In this document: piece by piece, positions 1 through 13,600 of the stretch
How the letters are laid out: every line of letters begins with the position of its first letter
Position numbering within the stretch: position 1 is the first letter of the stretch
Origin: Apostichopus japonicus
Lineage: Eukaryota; Echinodermata; Holothuroidea; Aspidochirotida; Stichopodidae
Assembly: GCF_037975245.1 (NCBI RefSeq)
Contig: NC_092570.1
Coordinates: 17,711,918 to 17,775,917, forward strand
Direction: 5' to 3'
Length of the DNA: 64,000 bases
The notes under the pieces: model-generated
What the model saw: the letters and a program-made list of their open reading frames with translations, nothing else
The model's database searches: none
Told to the model about the DNA's origin: nothing
Made by a program: the position numbers and the translations under genes

Positions 1-1705
1 TACTTTCCGACCAATAACCGAGTAGGTTTAACATATTTCTGCGATGCGAACCGCTCGATTTAGACTGCATAATATATATAACTGTTCAAACATGTTTCCT
101 ATCATAAGATCTACAAAAGTGTGTTCACATATCCCTGCAATGAAATCATTTACGAAAATATTAACACATCAAGCGCTCTCATTAACCTGTTGGTCCAAAA
201 TCTTCATCCAAGAAATGTTTCTTGGACATAACAAATGCAGCACAATGCACATGATACTTACGATAAAAGAAATGGAGAACGGTTTTGAGGATTTGAAGCG
301 AAATGTTGATCCCATTCCACTCGAATATTTCTGACGTTTGATAGTCTTGGCTAAGTTCTTAAATGAATGTCCCTCTTCAATTCTAATGTTTCAGTTTTCT
401 TAAGGTTTCGTTTTAATGTTATTTATCATACTGATCAACTATATTAAGGTTTATACAATCCATTACTTCCTGATGACTTTCATTAAAGGAATAGTTTCGG
501 TTTCAGAAGGTAATTATATAAAATAAATTGATCTAGCAAGTCTGTGGAAGTGTAAATAGCATCCTTTTCTGAAAATGTAGAAATATATATATAATTTTTT
601 TAAAGTTGTGAGTGAAATCTAATGAATATACCTAAGAACTATTCAGCAAAGAATGATAACATTACGATGAAAATTTAGTTCTAAATGCCCTGTTTTTTCT
701 TTCTCACTATAACATGAAAAGGCAGGCAATAATGTTTACATTTCATAAAATTTATATTTTTTGTGTTGAATTTTTTTAATGTATTTGATGAAAAGTTGCT
801 GTACATTTCGATCTAACACAGCTGAAGCAAAATTACTATAATAAAATATATTTATTACTATATACTCAGGTTTCATCTGACATAAAAATCAAAAGGAGCC
901 TCCGCATAAACGTAGAGGAATATTTCCGCATGTCACATTTTCCATCATAAGAAACTGGAATACCACCCCTTTAAAGTGACATGACATGTTTAAATGTTCC
1001 AAATGTGAAATCCATTCAAGTTTAGTTGCCTTTTCAATCCTCAGTTTCAACTATGAAGTCAATAATCATATCGTTAAGACAACAAGAGCGAGTGTTTAAT
1101 TAATAGTTATAAAAACTGTAACATGCAGAATATTATTTCAGACTATTGACTTATTGAAGTGTTAGTTCATTCATCACGTGGTATTGGACATGAAGGGGCG
1201 GGAAAGGGGAAAAAAAAAACCCTTAATGACAAACAGGATACAATGCTATCTCTCTATGGCATCGTTACTATCTATACTAACAATCAATTTGATGTAGCTG
1301 ATAGGGTTCAATTTTATTACAAGATCTGGTTCAAATCCTGCTTGTCATTTAGGACATCCCTGTCATTAGGTTTAAATATCGCACATTAAGTATTTACTCT
1401 CTGTGTAGTGTTCAAATATAAACTTTGACTGTATCGCAACAATCAGGAAGCATTCGACTATATCCTTTGCGATGATCTTCCATTAATAGTGGCTTATTTG
1501 CTTATCATCTCTTTACGATGCATATTCATAGAATTACCAGGTAGATGCATGTGGAACTGATGTACCCATCCTGCTCATGGGACGATCATTCAACGTCCCA
1601 ATCTGACAGACGGAAATGTACTGTATGTCATATATTGTCAATGGTAGTGTAACTAGTGTTGTGCCGATAATGGTTTGGGAGATCGGTGTCGGCCGATAGT
1701 TGTGA
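1..1705. other. AT-rich non-coding stretch
   Basis: No recognisable gene. Open frames here are short, low in information and lack convincing splice sites or domain motifs. A short A tract lies near 1207-1216. A sequence resembling a tRNA B box at 1328-1338 has no tRNA fold around it. Confidence 0.5.
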
Positions 1706-2341
1706 TATCAGTATATGTGTGGGATACATGAAGTATATGTTGAATACCTGAAGTATATGTTTGATACATGAAGTATACATGAAGTATACATGAAGTATAT
1801 GTGGGATATATAAAGTATATGTGGGATACATGAAGTATACATGAAGTATATGTGAGATACATGAAAGTATATGTTGGATACATGAGGTATATGTGTGGGA
1901 TACATGAAGTTTATGTTGGATACATGAAGTATACATGAAGTACAGTGGGATACATGAGGTATATGTTGGATACATGAAGTATATGTTGGATACATGATGT
2001 AATATGTGGGATACATGAAGTATATGTGTGGGATACATGAAGTATATGTTGGATACCTGAAGTATATGTTGGATACATGAAGTCACATGAAGTATATGTG
2101 TGGGATACATGAAGTATATGTGTGGGATACATGAAGTATATGTGTGGGATACATGAAGTATATGTGTGGGATACATGAAGTATATGTGTGGGATACATGA
2201 AGTTTATGTGTGGGACACATGAAGTATATGTTGGATACATGAAGTATATGTTGGATACATGAAGTATATGTTGGATACATGAAGTATGTGTGGGATACAT
2301 GAAGTAAATGTTTGATACATGAAGTATATGTGGGATACATG
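1706..2341. repeat. Minisatellite, 20-22 bp unit
   Basis: About thirty head-to-tail copies of a unit close to GGGATACATGAAGTATATGT, with length variants that add TG or drop to the 9-10 bp core TACATGAAGTA. The array starts after about 1706 and stops sharply at the TGATATCTCAC near 2340. Unit length varies while the unit lacks minus-strand stops in several frames, so it yields long but meaningless Tyr/His/Ser/Pro-rich open frames. The most regular units, with GTGTGGGATACATGAAGTATAT, lie at 2095-2220. Arrays of this kind grow by replication slippage or unequal exchange. I see no gene function. Confidence 0.9.
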
Positions 2342-3302
2342 ATATCTCACTTTTGTCTAAATATTAGACTAAAGTGTATAGGATAATGGGATAATAAAGA
2401 CACCCCATTCTTTCTACACTTCACAGTGTATGTGATATATATAATATCTCACTCTTGTCCTCAAAAGCCCATGTCATCTCTCACCCATCAGCATCTATGA
2501 GAACACTGATCTATTATTCTATTCCACAGATAAGTCTGCTTACAACACCAGCTGACAGCCCATACATTCCAGATATTAGTGTGCATGGGCACTGTGTGTG
2601 TGTGTGTGATACAGATGATAGTCCACTGACATTCAAACTTCCATGCAGTCTATATGTTAAATAACTTTGATACTTCGTAAGTCCTGTCTTAGTTAGTAAT
2701 GCCATTTACCAATTCATGAATCCAGAGAGTACCAAACAGACTTACAAGTTTCCTATTATAGTCAAATATTTTTAGCAAGACTTACCTGGGAAGGATCCTC
2801 AATATATACCTTGTCAATAAATCCACATAAAATTTCCCAGCGGTGCGAAACAGTGAAGTAATTAAAGAATATGCCAAAATATATCCCGTATAGTCCGTCG
2901 GACCAGTGTTGTGCGCACACGTAAAGCTTTGTAACTGATATGCCACACGTAGTTCTTTCTTTTGTTCAACATTATGGGAAAAACACTACTTCCTGCAGGA
3001 AGGAACTTCCGCCCCTCATTGATAAGGATAACTATCTGCACACTACTGACGTCACCTTGCAGTACCTGTAAAACCTATCCTAACATTCATGCATACCTAT
3101 AATATGTACAGTCTGGTCAATAGCCTACACTCCCCCATTGACCTCCAAATTACTACAATCTGACAAAACATGGGGTTTTTCTTTGGTCTCCTCCTCCTAA
3201 GTACTTCCTTCCTATACATCGTAAACCAATCAGTTTCCGCAAGTAATCAATCACTTCAGTGAAAAGGTGGTGGATGTCTACAAGATTGGCTTTGTAGATA
3301 TC
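2342..3302. other. Non-coding stretch with a short TG run
   Basis: No gene recognised. It contains a short TG microsatellite near 2594-2608. Otherwise it is unique-looking AT-rich DNA. Confidence 0.45.
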
Positions 3303-3438
3303 ATAACAGATACATGTATCCAACTAGACAAGAAAGTATGTCAAATAAAACATGAGATAGTAAATAATTAACACCTATCTCAATCTGTCTTCTATTATTG
3401 TACCTTTCTCGTCTTGTTGGATGCATATCTGTTATAGA
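3303..3438. mobile_element. Fold-back (palindromic) MITE candidate
   Basis: The left arm (about 3303-3360) contains ATAACAGATACATGTATCC and then ACTAGACAAGAAAG. The reverse complement of the right arm (about 3374-3438) reads ATAACAGATATGCATCC and then AACAAGACGAGAAAGG. Both arms finish with GAGATAG around a spacer of about 14 bases. The whole would fold into one long imperfect hairpin. Small palindromic elements like this are usually non-autonomous DNA transposon derivatives. No target duplication is certain and the family is not identified. Confidence 0.6.
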
Positions 3439-5337
3439 ACCTTTTTCCCCTTTTCTGCTATATGAGCTATCACACAGTGGTGTTTTGAAAAGGTTGGCCT
3501 GTGTCCAATACACTAAAAAAATATATATATAAAAAAATAAAGAAATAATAAAATTTACTGAATAAAACAATAAAATAAAGTAGCTCATTGAGTTTCTTTC
3601 GATGATTTTACAAAAACAGACTGAATATTACTTAAAGTATAACTGCAAATAGATCTTTTTGTAAATAAAACAGGTCCAAATTTATGTTTCTTCGAGTGAA
3701 GACCAACAAAAGAAAATTTTAAAAAATTGATTTGATTCCCAACACTTTGTCAACCGGCCAGTTTTCATAGTAATAATAATCACAAGCAAAATAAAATTGT
3801 CAGGCTTTCCATTATTACCCGTTTCCTTGAAATCTATTTATTTAGCCAACCTCTTAAAATATATCATTATGGAATTTAAATATTGAAAAGACATCGCAAA
3901 ATTGATCACGATCAACTCAAGAGGCAGCTTTAAGCGAATGACATGCAGAATTTATTAATGAAATTAATTAAACAAGAATATATCTTTATATAGGTATGCA
4001 AACCAGACTCCGTTAACAGGGACAAATGAAACTTAAAAGCTTACAATGTTTGAAATCCTATTTTAAGGCCATATCTTTTATTGAAGACTGTCAGCTTCTG
4101 CTTAGCCTAGGTGTAACAGTTTAAACTGTTAATCTAAATCCATTATTTTTACACATTTTCATCATTTGTTGTATGACATTTGTGTCCATGTTTTATGAGA
4201 TCATGGAATGACCGACCGGTAATAGTCCAAATATGTTTGTGTCGTTTCTCAGGATCTTATGGACTGTGTGCTATTGTTCATCATAATTCCTTTTAGGATT
4301 AATATGACTATTCATTGTTCATGAATATTAATTCATTTATATTACTCTCATGTATTATTCAACATCAGTATCACATGTCTTTTCTTATGAATTAACAAAC
4401 GGGAAATGTAATGTAGTTTTCTTTCGCTGCTCCATCCATCAATCTTTCATTATTAAAAACATGACATTACAACATTTTCTCATGCATTATTCAAAATTCT
4501 ATCTGAATTCCTTTCCATATGAAGATTAGCTCCACAATAACCTTTACCTCACCCTTTACCAAATTATTTCTTTCAAGGGCTTTCTTTCGTTGAGTATAAT
4601 GCCTCAACCAAACCAACCAGATATGTTAAAAGAAAACTGATCCTTCCACTCATGTTTAGTCATCATGTAAACCCCCCCCCCCCCCGTAAATACAGGGGTA
4701 TGTTAACAGGAGTACCATGAATATAGTTACAGTACTTTAATGGTATTCTGAAACCCAAACTAATTTCACAGTCCATGAAAACAGACATAACTAATCCTCG
4801 TGTGAACCCCACCAGATCAATGCCAGAGATACAAACAAACACAAACTCAAATTAATAAAGTCTGTCAAAATCTAGTGAACTTGAACTTAAATAATTTTAA
4901 GGGGTAGATATACCTAGCTGGGAAAGTATTGGAAACAGCTGTATCCGGTTAGTATATAGATCAAACACGGGCCGTCCAGTTTGGAAGTTGGCCACGGTAA
5001 ACAAGCACCAGAATACTAAAAAGTGTATATTGAAATCAAGCACCAAACACACTTTCATCACAACTTTAGGCATTTATAGGGAAAGCATTTTTTTTGGTTC
5101 ATGGAAAACGCATTTTCTTATGGATACCCGGTGTAAGTACTTTTAATCACGCATAGAAGACTAGCACAAGATCAGCCTTATTATCTCAGTAAGGTGTAAT
5201 GGTAAGGATTTACCCAATAGAAAGTGCAATTTCAAAGAACATAGGATCATTCTTCATCAGCATATATCCTTCAATATATACAAGAACATTTCCTATGGAT
5301 TATGTCCTTACCTGGATGTGAATAATTGGTATGCAAA
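3439..5337. other. AT-rich non-coding stretch with a C14 run
   Basis: No gene recognised. A run of 14 C lies at 4672-4685. The rest is AT-rich with no tandem or inverted structure that I could see. Confidence 0.45.
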
Positions 5338-5480
5338 CATACATGAAGACATGATAAAATACTCTTGAATATGCATGCCAACATGACAATCTACTGTTGA
5401 ATATGCAAGTCCCCATGAAGCACATAATAAACTGCTCATGAATATGCGTACACACGTGAAGAACTACTGTTGAATAAGCA
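5338..5480. repeat. Degenerate tandem repeat, about 45 bp
   Basis: Three to four diverged units share the pattern ACATGAAG, then a run around ACTGTTGAATATGCA or CTCATGAATATGCG. Starts are near 5338, 5375, 5412 and 5450. Divergence is high, so the array is old. Confidence 0.45.
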
Positions 5481-5816
5481 AAATAATGATATAGTCCAAG
5501 CGGGTTTCTTGCAAATATCAGCTATAAACATTAGACATACAGCGAAGGGGAGGGAGTAACTGAGGCCAATGTTGTAACCTGGGATAGGCCTAGGCTATAT
5601 TCTTTGGGCCCTGGGCAATATCATGAGAAAGTATTGTAAGATTATGTGGAATATGAAACTGTTACTAATTTTAGAATAGACCAATGCCTATATGCCTCAG
5701 CTTTCAAAGTTACCATCCTTATGGGCGATTGAAATTAATACACTTGGCAAGTGGAGCATTATCATCACCTTCGTTGAAGATGTAGAAATGTACATTTCCA
5801 TACGTTTCTCCCGCTA

Positions 5817-6182
5817 TTAAAGGGTGTGAAGACTTGTGCAAAAAGAAACATCTAATGCCGGTAATCTGACCTAGTTTCAAATGAGGTGTAACAGAAGTGT
5901 TAGACACCACCATCAATCCCAGAAAATACATGCACAGCTTGCTACCGTCGGTAATTAGACACTAGTGTACAGTCAGTACATACAGCTGCGGTCAATACCC
6001 ACAGCACAGTGTATTAACGATACAGCGATGGACATCTCAGGTCCAGCTAAAGATAACAAGGTACCACGTTTCATTACTGTCTGCATTTTGTAGAGACACG
6101 AACAAAACGTCACTTGCAAACAACAGAAAACTAACTTTTTCAGATGGCCGCACACTGTTTGGGGCGATTTGGGGCAATTCAT
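5817..6182 (-). mobile_element. Diverged copy of the TTAA MITE at 42430-42780
   Basis: Read on the minus strand, this is the same sequence as 42430-42780 with substitutions and small indels. Shared blocks include ACCTGAGATGTCCATCGCTG, CTGACTGTACACTAGTGTCT and TCAGATTACCGGCATTAGAT. The plus-strand left edge reads TTAAAGGGTGTGAAGACT and matches the terminal repeat of the other copy. The opposite terminus is degraded: the GCCCCAAA region is recognisable near 6155-6178 but the outer terminal repeat is not. The minus-strand frames over this copy are not conserved in the other copy, so it is not a gene. Confidence 0.7.
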
Positions 6183-6283
6183 TCTCATCTGGTGAGCGCG
6201 TGATAAACTACACTTAAAGATGCAAACATAGAGGAATAGCCGAAGGGTTGTAAATATGGATTACACTGCAAGTTGAGAGAGTA

Positions 6284-6346
6284 GGAATATATATATATAT
6301 TTCTATATATATAACTATATATATATATATTTATATATATATATAG
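6284..6346. repeat. AT microsatellite
   Basis: Interrupted AT/TA dinucleotide run of about 60 bp. Confidence 0.9.
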
Positions 6347-8703
6347 CTTGGGAGAAATGTGTAAGACCCTAGAATCAACCTAAAGCGTTGCCGCAGGCGT
6401 TCTCTGGGTAGTACAGCAAAGAGATACAGGAAAATAGCTTTGTGAAAAAGAAAGGTACACTAGGCTGTACATAACTAAGGTCTTAACAAGACTACTAGTT
6501 TATCTAGTTTGTCTAGAATACAATAATACTGTTTCACTTTCACTCCACAAACAAGTTCTTTCTAACTAGGTCTTTTAATGCTCACAACTTAAGTCATTCG
6601 ACATTTCAACACATCAAAAGGTCGTCTATAGCAATAGTTACCAAATTTAAAGGATGAATGGAACTTAGTTGGATAGAATCAAGGGTTTTTCATTTCTTTT
6701 TTTTACAAGATATTCCTCCTTGTATCCCTCTATTAAGACTGGTCCTATGCAGGTAACCTGTTGGATGCAAGGTACAGTATAAGCAATCCAGCAACAGGAT
6801 TATACTCAACATGAAGTGTTACATAAACTACTAAAGCTGGTCCTCTCCGAAAACCATTATCAATCTTCCAGAATAAATTCCACGGAGGGTTCTTTCTTTC
6901 TTTTCAGTCTGTGTGGTCAGCTGTATTATGGACTAATGCTACAAAGTTGTAGGTATAGTCCCCTAAGTTAAAGCAATCAAAACATCTGTGTCAGCATGAG
7001 TAGCAAGGCTCAGTGATAAATTATCACAAGATCCATTGGCCTTAGGTCACTTGAAAATTACAACAGCATTCAGATTGTTGGTTTCTGATTGATCCTGGGC
7101 TTATATTAAGATCATGTGCAACTAAAACTCTGCAACTTCACACTTAAACACTTTATGTGACTTTTATGCCTTTGTGACCTTTATGTGACAAGTGACCTTT
7201 ATGCATTGGTTTGATAAATTTTTCGGGTGTTATGATATATTAAAATTTCATAAAAAAAACTGAACTAAAATTATGAAGTCAACATCTCAAGTCCTTGAGA
7301 TTTTCCATTTTCCATGCAATTGATACCTTTACAAAAGTTCCCAGGTGACGAAATATTGATGACCGAATGAAATCGGTGAAATTTTTTTACTAATCCGATA
7401 AACTTCACTTGAGCGATCTAAGTTATCCATTGCAATGCTGCGTTGAATAACACTTTGTAGATTTAATAAGATCGTCCACCAGATATGAAAAGACTGCTGT
7501 ACATATCGTAGAGAAAACTGAGTCAATCCCGGAAATGACAAGACTTCCATCTTCAGGGATAAAATACGGCTTTAATTAAGTGGGTAGCTGACCTTGTATG
7601 ATGACTATACCCAGACCGAAGAACCACCAATGACATAATACACCCTTTTGATCTCAGCTTTAGACAGGTCATTCTGACAAGTTCCATACTTTTCACTTGC
7701 CATTCTTTAATTAAACTGCCACACGTCGTGGACGGCGACGGCGATGATAATAATAATAATGATAACAATAATCATGAACTGCGAATCCTTCCACACCATT
7801 TCTGATTGGGTAAAGCTCGACATCCTCGAGAAAAGACAAGAGACTAAATGAAACAGACCGCGGACTCCAGCGATCTGTTTCCAGGACTGCTCAATTACAC
7901 AGGCTACTGTCATTTTCTACGGTTCCACCAAATCCCGCTGCAGTAATCTCCTCGCCTGCATTTTTTATCATCATCATCATCATCATAGCCCAGGCTGCAG
8001 TGAGAGGGATGTCCTAAACGCATCATGTTACACTTAGGAGCAGTCCTGGTTGCCACTATGTCTGGGGGTAATACACCAGTGATACCATTCACACGGTTTG
8101 TTAGTTTAGTTAATGCCTTGCTTAGAGTTTTAAAAAAAAAATCCATCTGGAAAAAGCATGCTGATGAGAATAAAAGGGTGAGATTTTTGTAAGACTTTCT
8201 GATTGGGAAAGAAAGAAAGAAAGAAGACGAGGAGGAGGAGTTTCTGTTGAGAGATTATGTTTCAAATGTAATTTGATGGAGGGGTATCTCTTGTTTCTTG
8301 GTCAGTGGCATAAATTTCATCTGTGTAATCAACCAACTCTACACTGTATTGTATTGGCACCTTGCTTTTATAAATCTTAAAGGGATTATATGTCAAAGCA
8401 AAATTGATGAAGAATAATACAGATGGATGGTGGCAAACTCTGTTAAAAGTTGATTCGATCGCCTTTTAAGGTCAAACACTGAAAAGTACGAGCACAAACA
8501 TTGCCACTGACTTATATGAAATATCGACGCAAACAGAAATGCTAAATTATTTAATCTATTAAAATGTTTATGAAATGTGACCACTTTAGCATATCTAGTT
8601 TATTTTGTATCTCTGTATGCACAGTAGCACCTTTAATGCAGCATTTTGTGTTGTGTTGTGTTTGCTACAATCTTGTGTTATCCTAGCTGACCATTAGAGA
8701 AAA
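6347..8703. other. Non-coding stretch with trinucleotide runs
   Basis: No gene recognised. It contains ATA-type runs near 7746-7765, seven CAT units at about 7968-7987 and a purine run (AAAG then GAG units) at about 8209-8240. The short minus-strand frames at 7329-8146 carry no motif I recognise and are broken by these microsatellites. Confidence 0.4.
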
Positions 8704-8900
8704 GAGAAGGTACCCAAAAAAAGGTACCTGAAAAAAATACCTGAAGAAGGTACCTGAAAAAGGTACCTGAATATGTATTAACATTTTTGATTTTTTGATT
8801 TCTGATTTTTCTGAATTCCTGATATTAATTACCTGAATTAATAAAGGGACCTGTATAATTAAAAGGTACCTGAGGCATTAAAAAGGTACCTGAAAGGTTC
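8704..8900. repeat. Degenerate GGTACCTGA tandem array
   Basis: At least eight copies of the 9-mer GGTACCTGA or close variants, spaced irregularly by short A-rich linkers. The first five are packed within about 70 bp. The core GGTACC is a perfect 6-bp palindrome. Confidence 0.65.
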
Positions 8901-9672
8901 TCTGAAGTGGGTGAAATCAAGACCTGCTACATCCACCGTAATCTTACCAGAAAATAATGAAATTGAAACTCAAAAAGTTTACAAAGGATAAGAACACTCA
9001 CATATGTATATTTCCATGATGAAAGAGTGACAAGAATGTGTAACAACATATATGCTGTACCTTTAAGTATTTTGTATTTGTGGAAATATGAAATTTAAAA
9101 CCTAACTATCCATTCGAAATGTTTATTGCTCTATATTTAGCTATATATGGCTTCATGGATTCCTCTTTCCTTTGATCTGTATGATAAAGTGCTTATCGTT
9201 TACATAACACCTACACACTAAAGAGGACCGATCTTGGATAACACTCTAAAATAAACATGTTTTGCTTTCTTCCCGGATTGCACATTGTGACCTGTCTGTA
9301 AATGTAGTGGGCGATGTTGTTTCACAGCACTATTCATTCAAGGAGCTACGTGACACAGTACAAGTTCAATGACATCGATATAAATACATATATAAATAAA
9401 TACATATATATATATATATATTATATATATTCATTTCCCTTTGCTGTTTACCTCCATTCCATTAACATAAAGTCTGTTTAAAGTATCTCTTTCGAGATCC
9501 GGCTTTAGGAATCACAAATGATTTTCAAATTGGTTAGCATCCTGTTTGATCTCTAGAGTAAGGCAAAATATGTCACCAAAAACAGAACTAGTATTGTTCG
9601 ATACAGGTGACAAACGCCTACAGTGGAATTACGACCTTCATTACCGGTTTCGAAACTCTGGACATACAATCA
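8901..9672. other. Non-coding stretch with a TA microsatellite
   Basis: No gene recognised. A TA dinucleotide run lies at about 9382-9430. Confidence 0.45.
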
Positions 9673-9798
9673 GCGTCCATGGCCTAGTTGGTTAGGGTGT
9701 CCGCGTACAGAGCGGAAGGCCCGTGGTTCGAATCCCGGTGGAGGCTGAAAGTTTTTTCACTGTTCTGGATTTTCCTTCTCATTACATTTTCATTCATT

Positions 9799-9831
<33 letters not shown>

Positions 9832-9846
9832 ATACATATATATATA
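9673..9846 (+). mobile_element. tRNA-derived SINE
   Basis: The first 75 bases are tRNA-like. An RNA polymerase III A box, TGGCCTAGTTGG, lies at 9680-9691 and a perfect B box, GGTTCGAATCC, at 9725-9735. The anticodon stem TCCGC/GCGGA encloses a 7-base loop. The acceptor arm has a mismatch and two T-stem pairs are broken, so this is unlikely to be a working tRNA. After the tRNA head comes a unique body with a T-rich segment, then a TA/TG microsatellite tail at 9801-9846. This head-body-tail order is typical of tRNA-derived SINEs. I could not find clear target-site duplications. Confidence 0.65.
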
Positions 9847-10684
9847 GTCACATGACTGTTAGTAACCAATGAAAGATGGACATTAGATCAGTCTGCTTTA
9901 CATTGCACAACAACTTTAGGAAGAACATTATCATTGATGTGTCTTAGTAGTCCAAATAAAAACTATGCTCTCTTTTCAAAAACAAAGAGCCGAAAAAAAG
10001 AACCCGGTGATTGTGCTTGTACACCCGCCGTCATACAAGCAACCATCTGGACTCCCTGTGGTCGCATTAAATTATTTTCACCAGTGCTATAAACTATTAC
10101 TATTTTTATAGTGTGCATAAAATGTTCAGCGCTGGTCTTATCTTTTAGCATGTAGTTTGCTACATGGTTTCAAGCAATGATTATCAGAGATGCTAGCTTG
10201 ACACGGAGGACGCTGTCTGAACTTCACGTTAATGCAGCATTATCGTCGGTATCGTTGAAATATTTCCAGGCTATTCTGAGAAGTATATTGCATTCCTGGT
10301 TTCATTAGATAATTGTCTCATTCACCATGTGAAATGAATGCCTTCCATCTACCCAGTGCCGAGATGACTGACAGGTTGTCCGCTAATTGCAGATGGGTTT
10401 TGACGCCGTTGCTATTGACACATAAACATCTAAATTCAGCTCTGATAACTCACGACGGCCGACGGCCGACGGCCGAGCCGTGTCAGAAACCTGGGTCAAT
10501 TAGTCCCGTTAGCAAATTCCTTCTTCGACTTTAGGAAGAGCTGCCCTGTGTGATATCTGTCCTACTACCCTGGGTATTTTCTACAGTTTCATCCGCTACT
10601 TATGTCATGTTAGCTGGAATACCCCTGCTGAGTTTAACTTCCAAAGATTGGGAGGACTGTAGCATTCTCCTTCCGGAGATATAT
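9847..10684. other. Non-coding stretch before the satellite
   Basis: No gene recognised. A short CG-rich run of three GACGGCC units occurs near 10453-10474, unusual in this AT-rich DNA. Confidence 0.45.
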
Positions 10685-13600
10685 CATGTTCCGGCACACA
10701 CTGATTACATAAAACTAACTGTGAATGGAGGTATATTAATCACTGCATGTTCCGGCACACACCGATTACATAAAACTAACTGTGAATGGAGGTATATTAA
10801 TCACTGCATGTTCCGACACACACTGATTACATAAAACTAACTGTGAATGGAGGTATATTAATCACTGCATGTTCCGGCACACACTGATTACATAAAACTA
10901 ACTGTGAATGGAGGTATATTAATCACTGCATGTTATGGTACAGACCGATTACATAAAACTCACTTTGAATGGAGGTATATTAATCACTGCATGTACCGGC
11001 ACACACTGATTACATAAACCTCACTGTGAATGGAGGTATATTAATCACTGCATGTACCGGCACACACCGATTACATAAAACTAACTGAACGGAGGTATAT
11101 TAATCACTGCATGTACCGGCACACACCGATTACATAAAACTAACTGTGAACGGAGGTATATTAATCACTGCATGTACCGGCACACACCGATTACATAAAA
11201 CTAACTGAACGGAGGTATATTAATCACTGCATGTACCGGCACACACCGATTACATAAAACTAACTGTGAACGGAGGTATATTAATCACTGCATGTTCCGG
11301 CACACACTGATTACATAAAACTAACTGTGAATGGAGGTATATTAATCACTGCATGTTATGGCACACACCGATTACATAAAACTCACTTTGAATGGAGGTA
11401 TATTAATCACTGCATGTACCGGCACACACCGATTACATAAATCTCACTGTGAATGGAGGTATATTAATCACTGCATGTACCGGCACACACCGATTACATA
11501 AATCTCACTGTGAACGGAGGTATATTAATCACTGCATGTTCCGGCACACACCGATTACATAAAACTCACTGTGAATGGAGGTATATTAATCACTGCACGT
11601 TCCGGCACACACCGATTACATAAAACTCACTGTGAATGGAGGTATATTAATCACTGCATGTTATGGCACACACCGATTACATAAAACTCACTTTGAACGG
11701 AGGTATATTAATCACTGCATGTACCGGCACACACTGATTACATAAAACTAACTGTGAACGGAGGTATATAAATCACTGCATGTTCCAGGACACACTGATT
11801 ACATAAAACTAACTGTGAATGGAAGTATATTAATCACTGCATGTTCCAGCACACACTGATTACATAAAACAAACTGTGAAGGGAGATATATTAATCACTG
11901 CATGTTCCGGCACACACCGATGACATAAAACTAACTGTGAACGGAGGTATATAAATCACTGCATGTTCCGGGACACACTGATTACATAAAACTAACTGTG
12001 AATGGAAGTATATTAATCACTGCATGTTCCAGCGCACACTGATTACATAAAACTAACTGTGAATGGAGGTATATTAATCACTGCATGTTCTGGCACACAC
12101 TGATTACATAGAACTAACTGTGAATTGAGGTATATTAATCACTGCATGTTCCGGCACACACCGATTACATAAAACTAGCTGTGAATGGAGGTATATTAAT
12201 CCCTGCATGTTCCGGAACACACTGATTACATAAAACTAACTGTGAATGGAGGTATATTAATCACTGCATGTTCCGACACACACTGATTACATAAAACTAA
12301 CTGTGAATGGAGGTATATTAATCACTGCATGTTCCGGCACACACTGATTACATAAAACTAACTGTGAATGGAGGTATATTAATCACTGCATGTTATGGTA
12401 CAGACCGATTACATAAAACTCACTTTGAATGGAGGTATATTAATCACTGCATGTACCGGCACACACCGATTACATAAACCTCACTGTGAATGGAGGTATA
12501 TTAATCACTGCATGTACCGGCACACACCGATTACATAAAACTAACTGAACGGAGGTATATTAATCACTGCATGTACCGGCACACACCGATTACATAAAAC
12601 TAACTGTGAACGGAGGTATATTAATCACTGCATGTTCCGGCACACACTGATTACATAAAACTAACTGTGAATGGAGGTATATTAATCACTGCATGTTATG
12701 GCACACACCGATTACATAAAACTCACTTTGAATGGAGGTATATTAATCACTGCATGTACCGGCACACACCGATTACATAAATCTCACTGTGAATGGAGGT
12801 ATATTAATCACTGCATGTACCGGCACACACCGATTACATAAATCTCACTGTGAACGGAGGTATATTAATCACTGCATGTTCCGGCACACACCGATTACAT
12901 AAAACTCACTGTGAATGGAGGTATATTAATCACTGCACGTTCCGGCACACACCGATTACATAAAACTCACTGTGAATGGAGGTATATTAATCACTGCATG
13001 TTATGGCACACACCGATTACATAAAACTCACTTTGAACGGAGGTATATTAATCACTGCATGTACCGGCACACACTGATTACATAAAACTAACTGTGAACG
13101 GAGGTATATAAATCACTGCATGTTCCAGGACACACTGATTACATAAAACTAACTGTGAATGGAAGTATATTAATCACTGCATGTTCCAGCACACACTGAT
13201 TACATAAAACAAACTGTGAAGGGAGATATATTAATCACTGCATGTTCCGGCACACACCGATGACATAAAACTAACTGTGAACGGAGGTATATAAATCACT
13301 GCATGTTCCGGGACACACTGATTACATAAAACTAACTGTGAATGGAAGTATATTAATCACTGCATGTTCCAGCGCACACTGATTACATAAAACTAACTGT
13401 GAATGGAGGTATATTAATCACTGCATGTTCTGGCACACACTGATTACATAGAACTAACTGTGAATTGAGGTATATTAATCACTGCATGTTCCGGCACACA
13501 CCGATTACATAAAACTAGCTGTGAATGGAGGTATATTAATCCCTGCATGTTCCGGAACACACTGATTACATAAAACTAACTGTGAATGGAGGTATGTTAA

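Noticed and set aside
1328-1338. tRNA B box (GGTTCAAATCC)
   Set aside because: No A box or cloverleaf around it.
1628-2340. Four overlapping minus-strand frames of 76-182 codons
   Set aside because: They are translations of the 20-22 bp minisatellite in different frames, all Tyr/His/Ser/Pro repeats.
5719-6188. Two minus-strand frames of about 70 codons
   Set aside because: They lie mostly within the MITE copy, and the frames are not kept in the other copy at 42.4 kb.
9673-9746. Functional tRNA-Cys(ACA)
   Set aside because: Mismatches in acceptor and T stems and a SINE-like body and tail indicate a tRNA-derived SINE.
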